Under the pieces are notes generated by a model. The model was given only the letters and a program-made list of their open reading frames with translations. It was not told the DNA's origin and did no database searches. 64,000 bases of DNA, taken from NCBI RefSeq assembly GCF_002483225.1, contig NZ_DLHL01000011.1:248001-312000 (forward strand), in the 5' to 3' direction. The stretch's first letter is position 1, and each line of letters opens with the position of its first letter. Shown piece by piece: positions 35,948 through 45,600 of the stretch. This DNA is from Gemmatimonas sp. UBA7669 (GTDB taxonomy: Bacteria > Gemmatimonadota > Gemmatimonadetes > Gemmatimonadales > Gemmatimonadaceae). The translations under genes were made by a program, and so were the position numbers.

Positions 35948-37366
35948 ATGCCAATTCTCTCTACTTCCAACCGGACGTTTCCGATGCACTCGGCTTTGCG
36001 CATTGCCGCGCGTGCGGCGGCCTTCACGGCGAGCATGCTCGTGGCGGGCGTCGCGGTCACCACGGTGACTGCCGTCGTCGCTGACGCGCAGGTGGTCATC
36101 CCGACCGCCGCGCAGGATGTGCCGGTGGTGCTCAGGGGCGCCACCATTCACACGGTGACCAAGGGCACGATCACCAACGGCACCATCGTGCTCGAGCGCG
36201 GAAAGATCACCGCGATCGGCGGCGCCGAGGTGGCCACGCCGCGTGGCGCCAAGGTCGTGGACGTCACGGGCAAGCACATCTACCCCGGCCTCATCGACGC
36301 CTACAGCACGGTGGGTATCACCGAGATCGGCGCGGTGGATGTCTCCAACGACATCAACGAGCTCGGCGACTTCAATCCGAACGCCCGCCCCGAAGTGGCC
36401 ATCAACGTGGAGAGCCGGCACATCGGTACCACGCGCTCGGCTGGCGTGCTGGTGGCCTTCGCGACGCCGGGGGGTGGACTCATCTCCGGCCTGTCGTCGG
36501 CCATTTCGCTCGAAGGCTGGACCTGGGAAGAGATGAGCATGAAGGGCGCCGCGGCGCTCAACGTGAACTGGCCCGACCCCAACGCGCGGCCGCGTCGCTT
36601 CGGTGGCGGTCCGCCGCCGGGTTTTGGCGGACAGCCGCAGCGCGCACCGAAGACCTACGCCGAGCAGGTGGAGGAGATCCGCAACTTCTTCGGCGAGGCG
36701 CGCGCCTATCGGGACGCCATCAAGGCCGGGCAGCCCGTACGCACCGACTCGCGCTACGCGGCGATGATCCCGGCGCTCAACGGCGAGATCCCGGTGGTCG
36801 TGGCCGCTGACGGTGTGGCACAGATCAACGACGCCATCACCTGGGCCAAGCAGGAAGGCGTGAAGCTGGTCATTCGTGGCGGCCGCAACGCCATCAAGGT
36901 GGCGCCGCGGCTCAAGGCGGAGAACGTGCCGGTCATCCTCACGGCCACCATGTCAGCGCCGTCGCGCAGTGACGATGCGTACGACGAGGCCTACGCCACA
37001 CCGGCCGCGCTCTACAAGGCCGGCGTGAAGTTCGCCATCGCCGGTGACGGCGATGCGCTCTACAGCTATCGCCTGCCCTGGGACGCGGGTGTGGCGGTGG
37101 CGTTTGGTTTGCCCGAAGAGGAAGCGCTCAAGGCGGTGACCATCAATGCCGCCGAGTTCATGGGTGTGGCGGACAAGGTGGGTTCGCTCGAGGTGGGCAA
37201 GGAAGCCACGCTGGTGATAACGACCGGCACGCCGCTCGACATGACGACGAACATCATCCAGTCGTACATCCAGGGGCGTGAGATTGACATGAACGACATG
37301 CAGAAGCAGTTCTTCAAGAAGTACATGGAGAAGATCAACCAGAACAAGAAGAAGATCGCGAGCTGA
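35948..37366 (+). CDS. Secreted amidohydrolase-like protein lacking metal ligands
   Basis: 472 residues. The exported N-terminus ends VVADAQ near residue 48. It keeps the family frame (VVLRGATIHTVTKGTITNG, GKHIYPGLIDAYSTVG, KAVTINAAEFMGVADKVG, GSLEVGKEATLVITTG). However, the DxHxH motif is D117-A-Y-S-T, with no histidine, and the later LHSDD is replaced by AIAGDGDALY. It therefore cannot make the usual binuclear metal centre and may be a partner subunit of the preceding protein or a binding protein. ATG 35948 has GGAG at about 9 bases. A Gly/Pro-rich loop (about 220-235) interrupts it. Cotranscribed; terminator at 37401. Confidence 0.88.
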   Translation: MPILSTSNRTFPMHSALRIAARAAAFTASMLVAGVAVTTVTAVVADAQVVIPTAAQDVPVVLRGATIHTVTKGTITNGTIVLERGKITAIGGAEVATPRGAKVVDVTGKHIYPGLIDAYSTVGITEIGAVDVSNDINELGDFNPNARPEVAINVESRHIGTTRSAGVLVAFATPGGGLISGLSSAISLEGWTWEEMSMKGAAALNVNWPDPNARPRRFGGGPPPGFGGQPQRAPKTYAEQVEEIRNFFGEARAYRDAIKAGQPVRTDSRYAAMIPALNGEIPVVVAADGVAQINDAITWAKQEGVKLVIRGGRNAIKVAPRLKAENVPVILTATMSAPSRSDDAYDEAYATPAALYKAGVKFAIAGDGDALYSYRLPWDAGVAVAFGLPEEEALKAVTINAAEFMGVADKVGSLEVGKEATLVITTGTPLDMTTNIIQSYIQGREIDMNDMQKQFFKKYMEKINQNKKKIAS

Positions 37367-37400
37367 GCGATCGCGTCTCAGTCTGGCAGGTCTGAAGCAC

Positions 37401-37434
37401 AACGCGGGGCACCGACTATTCGGTGCCCCGCGTT
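37401..37434 (+). terminator. Terminator after the amidohydrolase operon
   Basis: AACGCGGGGCACCG (37401-37414) and CGGTGCCCCGCGTT (37421-37434) form a perfect 14-bp stem with a 6-base loop, 35 bases after the amidohydrolase stop and just before the stop of the convergent gene at 37439. It probably serves both strands. The core GGGGCACC recurs in the terminator at 42565. Confidence 0.85.
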
Positions 37435-37438
37435 GCGT

Positions 37439-37933
37439 TCAACGATCCTCGGTTCTGCCCAGACGCGCCGCGATCTCAATACTTGGACCGGGCTGCGTGA
37501 TCATCGCGACGTATCCAGAGTCGAGCACGGCCGTCAGCGCCGAACGCGCGCGCTCCACCGAGTTGCCGTGCGTCTTGAGAAATGCATTACCGAATGGCAT
37601 GCGATCGGTGAGATCGATGCGGAAGTTGTAGGAACCGCTGGCAGCAGGCTCGAGAAACGGGAAGGCCAGCACCTGCGATGACCGATCCATGGGTGTGCGC
37701 GGTGGTGTGCTGTACACCTGCACCCCCTGCACAATCTGCTTCACGTCATGCCACGTCAGCTGCACGAGCAGCGAGGTGCCATCGAGTGTCAGGGTCAGAT
37801 TGCCAAGAGCTGGCGAGTCGTTGGCCGGTGTGGCTTCAAGGCCGGTGAGCACGCCGGTCCAGGTCTGCGCGGGCAGAGTGAGTGGCGCCGACGCAAGCAA
37901 CAGGCTTGTCAGGAGGCGAGCAGTAGAACGCAT
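37439..37933 (-). CDS. Secreted CHRD-like domain protein
   Basis: 164 residues. The signal peptide (LLTSLLLASAPLTLPAQ) is followed by a beta-rich domain resembling CHRD (chordin-type) domains: WTGVLTGLEATPANDSPALG, LTLTLDGTSLLVQLTWHDV and the closing LDSGYVAMIT. The match is by style and spacing, not by an invariant motif. It lies 43 bases after the kinase gene on the same strand and may belong to the sigma-kinase operon. Role unknown; CHRD domains are often found in exported binding proteins. Confidence 0.65.
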   Translation of the reverse strand: MRSTARLLTSLLLASAPLTLPAQTWTGVLTGLEATPANDSPALGNLTLTLDGTSLLVQLTWHDVKQIVQGVQVYSTPPRTPMDRSSQVLAFPFLEPAASGSYNFRIDLTDRMPFGNAFLKTHGNSVERARSALTAVLDSGYVAMITQPGPSIEIAARLGRTEDR

Positions 37934-37976
37934 GGAATTTCGGATTCTGGTGAGACATGATGAAGCACCAATGCCT

Positions 37977-40667
37977 TTACCGTCGCTCCGCACCCCGGGG
38001 TCCATACCGCTCCCACTCCTGCAGCCAACGGGCTGCAGCGGTTGGCTGCGCGAGGGCAGTGTATGCCTCAGCAAGATCCTTGCGGGCGGCCTGCAGGAAG
38101 CTGATACCAGGCTCGGACTGCCGGCTCACCACTTCATAACCCGCTTCGCTCTCGACAATGCCGTCGCGCCAGCGGCGCTGGCGCATGAGCGAACGCCCCA
38201 GCTTGATGCGCGCAATGCCCGTATTGACGTGGTCCGCGCCCTGCGCGCGCGTAAATCGCCGCACGACGTCCCGGTAGATGGCCTCAGCCCGCGCAAACTG
38301 CCCTTGTTCTGTATACACCGTGGCGCGATTGGACAGCGCCACCGCCACGGTGAAATGGGCATCGCCGTTGGCGGCGCGATACACGGCCGCCATTCGTGTG
38401 AAGTATGCATCGGCACTGTCGTACGCCTGACGCGTGATCGCGCCGTTGCCCAGCTCGTTCAGAATACTGGCTACTCTCGGATGCCGGTCGCCAAACGTGG
38501 CTCGCTGTACCGCGTGCGCCTGCTTGAGCAGCCGTTCCGCTGCGTCGAACTCTTCGAGTCGAAGCAGCGTCCGCCCCCGCATCACCAGCGTAGCTGCGGT
38601 GCGAAAGTGCTGTACACCGTAGAAGGCCGAATCAATGGAAAACGCGCGGCGATACCACGCGTCAGCTTCGGCATAACGTCCCCGCTCGAAATCGCTCGCA
38701 CCCAGATTCACAAAGATCTCCGCGACGGCCGGGTGGCGCGCTCCTCCGCGTGCCTCGTGAATGGCGAGTGCCAGGCGATTGAGCGAATCGCTTGCGTCAT
38801 AACGCCCGGCATAGAAATGCACGTTGGCCAGCTCGCCCAGCATCGCGGCACGCGTGGCGGGTTCGGGATCGCCAGCCGGATATGTGGCGAGTGCCTGTTG
38901 CAGCTGCGCGGTGGCCGAGTCGTACTTGCCCTCCTCCTCGAGCCGCCGGCCGATGGTCCAGAGTATTCGTGACCTGAGCAACGCCGGAGCTGCCACGGAT
39001 AGGCGCGTGGCATATTTGAGGGCCGAGTCCGCCTCAGCGAAGCGCGCCTGGTCAATGCGCAGGTCGGCACGCGTCAACCACAGGGCAGCGCGTGCAGCGG
39101 CATTACCTGCTGGCGCACGATCCTGTGCCTCGATCGCTTCGCTCAGCAACGAGTCGGCGCGCTCGAATCGTCCAAGCTTCTGGTTCACACTGGCCAATGA
39201 CTGCAGCAGGTCGGCCTGAGCCGCCGGATCATGGCGCAGCAAGCGGGCCTCCTCCACCCCGCGGTCAATCAGCGTCACCACCCGCAGACTGTCAGCCGGC
39301 CCCGCGTCATCGTCGCCACTGAAGAGCGAGAGGAGAAAGTCTTGAAGCCGCGCGCGTCGTTCCGCCTCGAGCACCGCGGCATCGCGCGCCCGCTGAATAC
39401 GCACCGTGTAGTTGGCCGTCGCCACGATGGCGGCGCCCACCAGCAGCGCTGCGGCGCCCACGCCGCGGCGGCGCCGATACAAAAGCCGACGGAGGCGATA
39501 GCCGGTGGATTCCGGATGCGCATCCAGCGGTTCATGCGCCTCGAAGTGTGCAACATCCCGCAGGAGCGCATCCACACTGCGATAGCGTCGTGTTGGATCC
39601 TTCTGCATGGCAGTGGCGCACAACAGGTCGAGCTCGCGCCACCGCGGCGCCGAGAGCCACGACACTCGCTCCGGATGCTCCCGCTGCACTATCACCGACG
39701 GTGGCGGCGGCGACTCCTCCAGCATACGCCGTTCGAGATCGGACGCTGCGAGGCCTTCGGCATTGTACGGTGGGCGCCCGGTCACCATCTCATGCAGCAA
39801 GGCGCCCAACGCATATACATCGGTGAATACGCCAACGCGCTCGCCGCGCAATTGTTCCGGCGCGGCGTATACCGGCGTCATGAAGCGCAGCCCCGTGCGC
39901 GTGATATCCGCCGCTTGCACCCCGCTGCGCTGATCGGCGACGAGGCGCTTTGCTATGCCAAAGTCCAGCAGCTTGGCCGTTCCGCTCTCCGTGACCAACA
40001 CATTCGACGGTTTGAGATCACGGTGCACGATGGCCTGATCGTGTGCATGCTGAACCGCTGACGCGACATCCCGAAAGAGCGCAAGCCGCGCACTCAGTGG
40101 CGCCTGACGTTGCTCGACCCAGGTCGTGAGAGGCTGACCTTCCACCAGCTCCATGACGAACCACGGCGTCCCGTCGCCCAGCGTGCCCGCGTCGTACAAA
40201 CGCGCAATATGCGGATGGTCGAGCTGCGCGAGCGCCCGCTGCTCGGTGATGAAGCGCGCGCGGCGCGCCGGCGACAACCAGGCATCGCGCAGCAGCTTGA
40301 TGGCCACACGGCGCCCCACATCATCGCGCTCTGCCGCATACACCACACCCATGCCGCCTTCACCCAGCAGCTGCAGCAGGCGATATGGACCAACATGGGT
40401 AGGCGCCCCCACAAGAAATGGCCGATCCCCAATGAATCCGGCCGCCAACTCGGCCTGATTGCGATCGAGCAGCGGTAGCCCGGCGTCATGCGCGTCAAGA
40501 AGATCGCGCACTTCGCGCATCAGGCCTGCGTCGTCGCCACACAGCGTGCGCAGCACGGCTTCGCGCGCTGACGGCTCCAGGTCCACGGTTGCGTCGAATA
40601 CCGCGTGCAAACGCAGCCATTGCGCGTCTGCCTCGGGATCTGGGGTATGCAAGACGGAGTCCGACAT
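37977..40667 (-). CDS. Membrane Ser/Thr protein kinase with TPR domain
   Basis: 896 residues. Residues 1-92 form a helical N-terminus (WLRLHAVFDATVDLEPSARE is typical of this class). The Hanks kinase domain spans about 94-375 with GEGGMG (102-107), K124, HRD (215-217), DFG (235-237) and APE (269-271). A transmembrane helix lies at about 403-420 (GVGAAALLVGAAIVATA). About 450-885 is a TPR solenoid (repeats such as FERADSLLSEAIEAQD, YAEADAWYRRAFSID, FARAEAIYRDVVRRF). The TPRs should be periplasmic, the kinase cytoplasmic. It follows the ECF sigma gene by 18 bases, a common pair in which the kinase can tune the sigma factor. Confidence 0.93.
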   Translation of the reverse strand: MSDSVLHTPDPEADAQWLRLHAVFDATVDLEPSAREAVLRTLCGDDAGLMREVRDLLDAHDAGLPLLDRNQAELAAGFIGDRPFLVGAPTHVGPYRLLQLLGEGGMGVVYAAERDDVGRRVAIKLLRDAWLSPARRARFITEQRALAQLDHPHIARLYDAGTLGDGTPWFVMELVEGQPLTTWVEQRQAPLSARLALFRDVASAVQHAHDQAIVHRDLKPSNVLVTESGTAKLLDFGIAKRLVADQRSGVQAADITRTGLRFMTPVYAAPEQLRGERVGVFTDVYALGALLHEMVTGRPPYNAEGLAASDLERRMLEESPPPPSVIVQREHPERVSWLSAPRWRELDLLCATAMQKDPTRRYRSVDALLRDVAHFEAHEPLDAHPESTGYRLRRLLYRRRRGVGAAALLVGAAIVATANYTVRIQRARDAAVLEAERRARLQDFLLSLFSGDDDAGPADSLRVVTLIDRGVEEARLLRHDPAAQADLLQSLASVNQKLGRFERADSLLSEAIEAQDRAPAGNAAARAALWLTRADLRIDQARFAEADSALKYATRLSVAAPALLRSRILWTIGRRLEEEGKYDSATAQLQQALATYPAGDPEPATRAAMLGELANVHFYAGRYDASDSLNRLALAIHEARGGARHPAVAEIFVNLGASDFERGRYAEADAWYRRAFSIDSAFYGVQHFRTAATLVMRGRTLLRLEEFDAAERLLKQAHAVQRATFGDRHPRVASILNELGNGAITRQAYDSADAYFTRMAAVYRAANGDAHFTVAVALSNRATVYTEQGQFARAEAIYRDVVRRFTRAQGADHVNTGIARIKLGRSLMRQRRWRDGIVESEAGYEVVSRQSEPGISFLQAARKDLAEAYTALAQPTAAARWLQEWERYGPRGAERR

Positions 40668-40685
40668 CTGGCGTCTCCGGCGTGA

Positions 40686-41216
40686 TCAGCGGAAGGCCGC
40701 CAGTTCGCGGGCCAGCCAGGCGCGAGCCAGTCGCCAGTCACGCAACACGGTGGATTCGCTGATGCCGAGCACCTGCGCGGTGTCCGGCACACTGAGCCCA
40801 CCGAAGAACCGTGCTTCCACCAACTGCGCCTGCCGTGGTGAACGCTGCGCCAATCGCTCCATGGCGGCATCCAGCGCTATCAGTCCTTCGGCATCGAGTG
40901 CGGCGTTTGCCGATTCGGCGTCGAATGTGACATGCCACGCCGATGCGTCGCGCTTGCCGGCCATGCGCCGTCTGGCCGCCTCGATGAGCACCTGGCGCAT
41001 GGCGCGTGCCGCGATGCGCTGAAAATGCAGAGGCGAGGTGTTGGCCACCTGGGGGGTGCGCGCCAGCTTGAGCCACGCCTCGTTCACGAGCGCAGTTGGC
41101 GTGATGGATGCACCCGGATCGCTGCGGCGCACCGCTGCCGCGAGGCGCCGCAGCTCTTCGTAGGTCACGCTGAACAGATGATCGAGTTCTTTGCGATCCG
41201 GCGCATCGACGGGCAT
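40686..41216 (-). CDS. ECF-like sigma factor associated with Ser/Thr kinase
   Basis: 176-residue sigma factor of the ECF type usually found with Ser/Thr kinase-TPR proteins. Region 2 includes LVNEAWLKLARTPQ and RIAARAMRQVLIEAARRR. Region 4 is LSVPDTAQVLGISESTVLRDWRLARAWL, the helix-turn-helix. The basic segment RRRMAGKRDASA between is typical of this group. No anti-sigma gene is adjacent; the kinase gene follows by 18 bases, so regulation is likely by phosphorylation. First gene of the probable sigma - kinase - CHRD operon. Confidence 0.92.
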   Translation of the reverse strand: MPVDAPDRKELDHLFSVTYEELRRLAAAVRRSDPGASITPTALVNEAWLKLARTPQVANTSPLHFQRIAARAMRQVLIEAARRRMAGKRDASAWHVTFDAESANAALDAEGLIALDAAMERLAQRSPRQAQLVEARFFGGLSVPDTAQVLGISESTVLRDWRLARAWLARELAAFR

Positions 41217-41278
41217 TCGCTGAACTTGCGGGCTGGCTCCGCAATCCGCGAGCCATACAGCGCACCAGCCCTGACAGC

Positions 41279-41896
41279 TCAGCGGGTGGAGATATCGAAC
41301 GCGCCGTTGCTGACAGTGACGCGGTTTGTGAATCCCGCGCCGTTGCTTGGCGCCGGCGCCAGTACGAGTGAGAACGTACCCGCGAGTCGTGTGGCGGTGA
41401 CGGTGGTGAAGGTGATCGAACCCGAGCCGGCACCAGCGGCACTGTTGAGGTTGGTGTACCAGAGATTGGGCGCCGAAGCGTAGGTGCCGATACCCGAGTA
41501 ACCGCTGCCGGGGGGTTGGGACTGCGCTGCGGCATCCAAAGCGTAGGTGCCCGGTGTAATGGGGGTCAGCCGTCCGATGGTGATGAGCACCTGCTGCACA
41601 CGCGTGGCTGTGCCGTCCACGCAGCCCACGCCAGATATCTGCACGATGTTCGGGCCAAGGGCGGTAGCGTTCTGGATGGTGGCCTGGGTACTGAAGTTGG
41701 CGGTGAAGGCGGCGCCATTGAGCTGAGCCGTCATGGTGCCGGTTGGTGGCGTAATGGCGCAGTTGGTACTGGGACCAGTTGGCGTCCCGGTGCTGCTGCC
41801 AGGGTTGTCATCACCACCACCGCATGCCGCGGCAAGCAGCGCGATCAGCACAGGCGGCAGAACCCCGCGTGACAGACGCCGCGGGAGATTTCTCAT
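41279..41896 (-). CDS. Hypothetical lipoprotein
   Basis: 205 residues. The lipobox LIALLAAAC is followed by a Gly/Ser/Thr/Pro-rich linker (GGGDDNPGSSTGTPTGPST), the classical start of a surface lipoprotein. The rest (about 45-205) is a beta-sandwich with MTAQLNGAAFTANFST and GTFSLVLAPA, resembling the DUF6252-like exported proteins found in Bacteroidota and related phyla; this family guess is weak. ATG 41896 shares one base with the stop of the upstream outer-membrane gene (TGATG) and has GGAAG at 5 bases. Cotranslated. Confidence 0.78.
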   Translation of the reverse strand: MRNLPRRLSRGVLPPVLIALLAAACGGGDDNPGSSTGTPTGPSTNCAITPPTGTMTAQLNGAAFTANFSTQATIQNATALGPNIVQISGVGCVDGTATRVQQVLITIGRLTPITPGTYALDAAAQSQPPGSGYSGIGTYASAPNLWYTNLNSAAGAGSGSITFTTVTATRLAGTFSLVLAPAPSNGAGFTNRVTVSNGAFDISTR

Positions 41897-42450
41897 CAGA
41901 ACTTCCATGTGGCCCCCACGGAGAGCGTACCGTAGCCAAAACCCAGTTGTCCTTGCGCGGCGAACTTCTCGGTGAAAAACCAACGTGCACCCACCTGACC
42001 GGCGATGTCAGTACCGCTGGCACTCGCACTGGCCGACCCGAGTCCCGTCACCGTGGCGTTGACGACTGAATACACCAACGCCAATCCCGCATACGGGTCG
42101 AGCTTTGGCTGCGACTTGACCGCGAAGTGGTAGTTGGAGAATGCCTGGATGGGCACCACGGAGTACTCGTACTTGCCGCCGGGATAGGTGAAGTCCCATG
42201 AATACCAATCGACACCGAGACCGGCGGAGATGACGCCTGGTCCGTACTTGCCCGGCGCGGTCAGACCTTTTTCAGCCTGCACGCCGATGGCGGTGGCCCC
42301 ATTGAGGTTTCCGGTCCAGATACGCGGCCCAGCGTAGACGGCGCCGGTAGCAAAACCCTGCGCTTCGGCGACCGCGGTTGCGGCGAAACTGTTCAGCAGA
42401 AGGAGCGCCGCGATGGTGGGAGCACGAAGGCGTGAGCGGGAGGCAGGCAT
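41896..42450 (-). CDS. Outer-membrane beta-barrel protein
   Basis: 184 residues. Signal peptide (TIAALLLLNSFAATAVAEAQ), then eight or so amphipathic strands: VYAGPRIWTGNL, ISAGLGVDWYSWDF, YSVVPIQAFSNYHF, LDPYAGLALVYSVV, DIAGQVGARWFF and YGTLSVGATWKF. It ends in Phe, the usual BAM-recognition signal. Similar in size to small OmpX/PagP-like barrels. Upstream partner of the lipoprotein gene; the two products may form an outer-membrane pair. ATG 42450 is used; the frame is open upstream. Confidence 0.82.
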   Translation of the reverse strand: MPASRSRLRAPTIAALLLLNSFAATAVAEAQGFATGAVYAGPRIWTGNLNGATAIGVQAEKGLTAPGKYGPGVISAGLGVDWYSWDFTYPGGKYEYSVVPIQAFSNYHFAVKSQPKLDPYAGLALVYSVVNATVTGLGSASASASGTDIAGQVGARWFFTEKFAAQGQLGFGYGTLSVGATWKF

Positions 42451-42564
42451 GGGCACACTCGGCGAGGGATTCAGAGGGAGGGGCGGAATGCCGGTACGAC
42501 GTCCGACCATCTGCATTGCGCAATCGCGCGGAAAACCCCGTCATCCGACCTGCACTAAGGCCAA

Positions 42565-42592
42565 TCGGGGCACCGATGCTCAGGTGCCCCGA
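42565..42592 (-). terminator. Terminator after the sortilin-like gene
   Basis: TCGGGGCACC (42565-42574) and GGTGCCCCGA (42583-42592) form a perfect 10-bp stem with an 8-base loop, about 70 bases after the sortilin-like stop on the minus strand and before the beta-barrel gene. The GGGGCACC/GGTGCCCC core is the same as at 37401-37434. No strong U tract. Confidence 0.75.
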
Positions 42593-42660
42593 CGCTTGAA
42601 CCCCTCTCGCACGCATCCCGCGACGGCGCGCTACCGGCCAGCGTGACGCGACGGCTTACC

Positions 42661-45600
42661 CTACGGCGTCACAGCCCTCGGCGCCGGTCCTTCAGTCTTG
42701 CTGCGCACGATCTCCGGCTGGCCCGCCGCTTTGAGCATGGCGTTGATGCGCGGCAACTGCAGCGTGATGAAGCGTTCCATGCGCGCCAGCTCACCGTCGG
42801 TCTTGGGCGCCAGCACGTTCCACACGTCGTAGGCCTGCTTGGCCGGCCGACGCTCGCCGCTCATGACGAAGCCCATCAACCCGGCCAACTGATCGTTGAG
42901 GCGAATGGGGAAGTTGAGCGGATCCTGACCGCTCTGGTTCTTCGTCTGATACAGCGAGTCTTCCACGACGTTCAACGAATCAGCCAGACGCTTGGCCAGC
43001 GGCGCGAAAGCCGGCACGGCCGTCATCTTCTCCGTGCGATCGGTGAGATCACGCTTGAGGTTGCGACTTTCGATCACACCCTGGTTGGCCGCGGTAATCT
43101 TGTCGCGAATCTGCAGGGCGAAGCGCACCTGTTCCTTGAGATCGGCTTCCGTCGCGTCACTGCGCGGATCGGGCAGCACACGGAACTCGTAGCTCACCGG
43201 CGCACTGTTGCCGGCCGTCATGCGCACGCGGTACGCGCCGGGCGCCATGGAGGGCCCGTTGCCACGACCGGCCCAGGTGATCATGCCGCGGAACGTCACC
43301 GCATCCGGATGCCGCATCGTGTAGGTGAAGCGGTTGACGCCCTTGCGGTTGCCGGGCTTGGGCGGCGCCGGCGGCGTGAAGCCCATCTCGGCGAAACGAG
43401 GATCGGCCGCAGCGCGCGTGGTATCGTTGCTGGCAGCCGTGCCCACCAGCTTGCCGGCGGCATCGTAGAACTCGAACTTGACCACCAGACTGTCAGCCGG
43501 CAGGCGATACGTGAACGTGGGCTGCGTCTGTCCGTTCAGGCGATACACCGGCACCGGCTTGTAGAGATACGGCGCATTGCCGGCCACGGCCGCGGCGCTG
43601 TCAGCCCAACGCAGACTGGTGAGATTCTCCATCACCCAGAAGGCGCGGCCGTGCGTGGCAATGGCCAGGTCATCATCACGCAGCAGCATGTCGTGCACGG
43701 GCACCGGCGGCAGGTTCTTCTGCAGGCTCTGCCAGGTCGCGCCGGCATTGTAGCTCACCCACACGCCGCGTTCAGTGGCGGCATACAGCATGCCGGGACG
43801 ATGCAGGTCTTCACGAATGGCGCGCGTGAAGTGATCGGCCGTGATGCCGCTGGTGATCTTCGTCCAGGTCACGCCGTAGTCCGTAGTCTTGAACAGGTAG
43901 GGCGTGAAGTCGTCGAGCTGATAGCGATTGCCGGCCACATAGGCCGTGCCGGGCGCGTGCTGCCCGGCCTCGATGATGCTCCAGCGCATCCACTCGGGCA
44001 GACCCTTGGGTGTGACGTTCTTCCAAGTGACGCCATTGTCGCGCGACACATGAATGAGCCCATCGTCGCTGCCGGTCCAGATCAAACCTTTCACCAGCTT
44101 CGACTCGGCCAGGGTGAACACCGTGCCGTAGTACTCGACACTGGTCTGGTCCTTGGTGATGGGACCGCCGGAGGGACCGAGTGTGCGCGGATCGTTGCGC
44201 GTGAGGTCACGCGAAATGGGCGTCCACGACATGCCGCGATCAGTGGAGCGGAACACCACGTTGGAACCCACATAGATCGTGTTCGGATCGTGCGGCGAAT
44301 GCACGATGGGATAGGTCCACTGGAAGCGGTACTTGCTGTCCTTGGCGTCGTGGCCCATGGGGTTGAGTGGCCACGGGTCGAGCGACAGGCTCTTGCCGGT
44401 GCGACGGTTCAGCATGTCCATGCTGCCACCGTAGTTGGCGCCGTAGGTGATGTCCGGATCGCGCGGATCGCTGCTCACGTAGCCACTTTCGCCGCCCGCC
44501 ACGCCATAAAACTCACTGAATCCGCTGGGAGCGGCCGCCGGCGCGGCGCCACCACCAAATCCGCCGAATCCACCACGTCCGCCACCAGCTGCCGCGCGCA
44601 CCGGCCCGCAACTCGAGCCGGCGTCCTGCTTGGCGCCGCACACGTGGTAGGGGAAGTGATTGGTGAGGTGTACGTGATAGTACTGACCGGTGGGCGCAGC
44701 CACACGCTGGCTGGTCTTGCCGCCGTCCTTGGTGACGATGAGCCCATTGTCGTGCGCGACCGCGATGCGCTCCGGGTTGGTGGGATCAATCCAGATGTCG
44801 TGATTGTCCCCGCCACCAAATCCGCGGCGGAAGGTCTTGCCGCCATCACGCGACACCAGCGGACTGACCTGCGGGCCATACACCACGTTCGTGTCCTTCG
44901 GGTCAGCGTACAGCTTGCTGTAGTACCAGGCGCGCTGCCGCAGATTGCGGTCGCCCGTCATGAACTGCCAGGTCGCGCCGGCGTCGTCGCTGCGGTACAC
45001 GCCACCGTTGGGCTCGTGCTCGATGATCGCCCAGAGGCGGCTCGGCTTGGCCGGACTCACGGTGATGCCAATGGCACCCAGTGGCCCGCTCTGCGGCAGT
45101 CCCGGGTTGCGCGTAAGCTCCGTCCACGTATCGCCGCCGTCCGTGCTCTTGAAGATGCCGCTGTGCATGCCGCCGCTCACGAGCTGCCACGGCTTGCGGC
45201 CCACCTCCCAGAAGGTGGCGTAGATGATGCGCGGATTGCTCGGATCGAGAATCATGTCCGCCACACCGGTGCTGTCGTTGCGGAACAGGATGTTCTTCCA
45301 CGTCTTGCCACCATCGGTGGTGCGGAACACGCCGCGGTCCTTGTTGGGACCGAAGACATGACCCAGGGCGCCCACATACACGATGTCGGGATTGCCCGGG
45401 TGAATGAGCACGCGCGCGATGTACTGCGTTTCCTTGAGACCCATGTACTGCCAGGTCTTGCCGGCGTCCGTGCTCCTCCACACGCCGTCACCGTGACTCA
45501 CATTGCCGCGAATGGGAGTCTCGCCACCACCCACCCACACCACATCGGGATTGCTCTGCTGCACCGCAATGCTGCCGATGGTGCCGCCGAAGTAGGCGTC

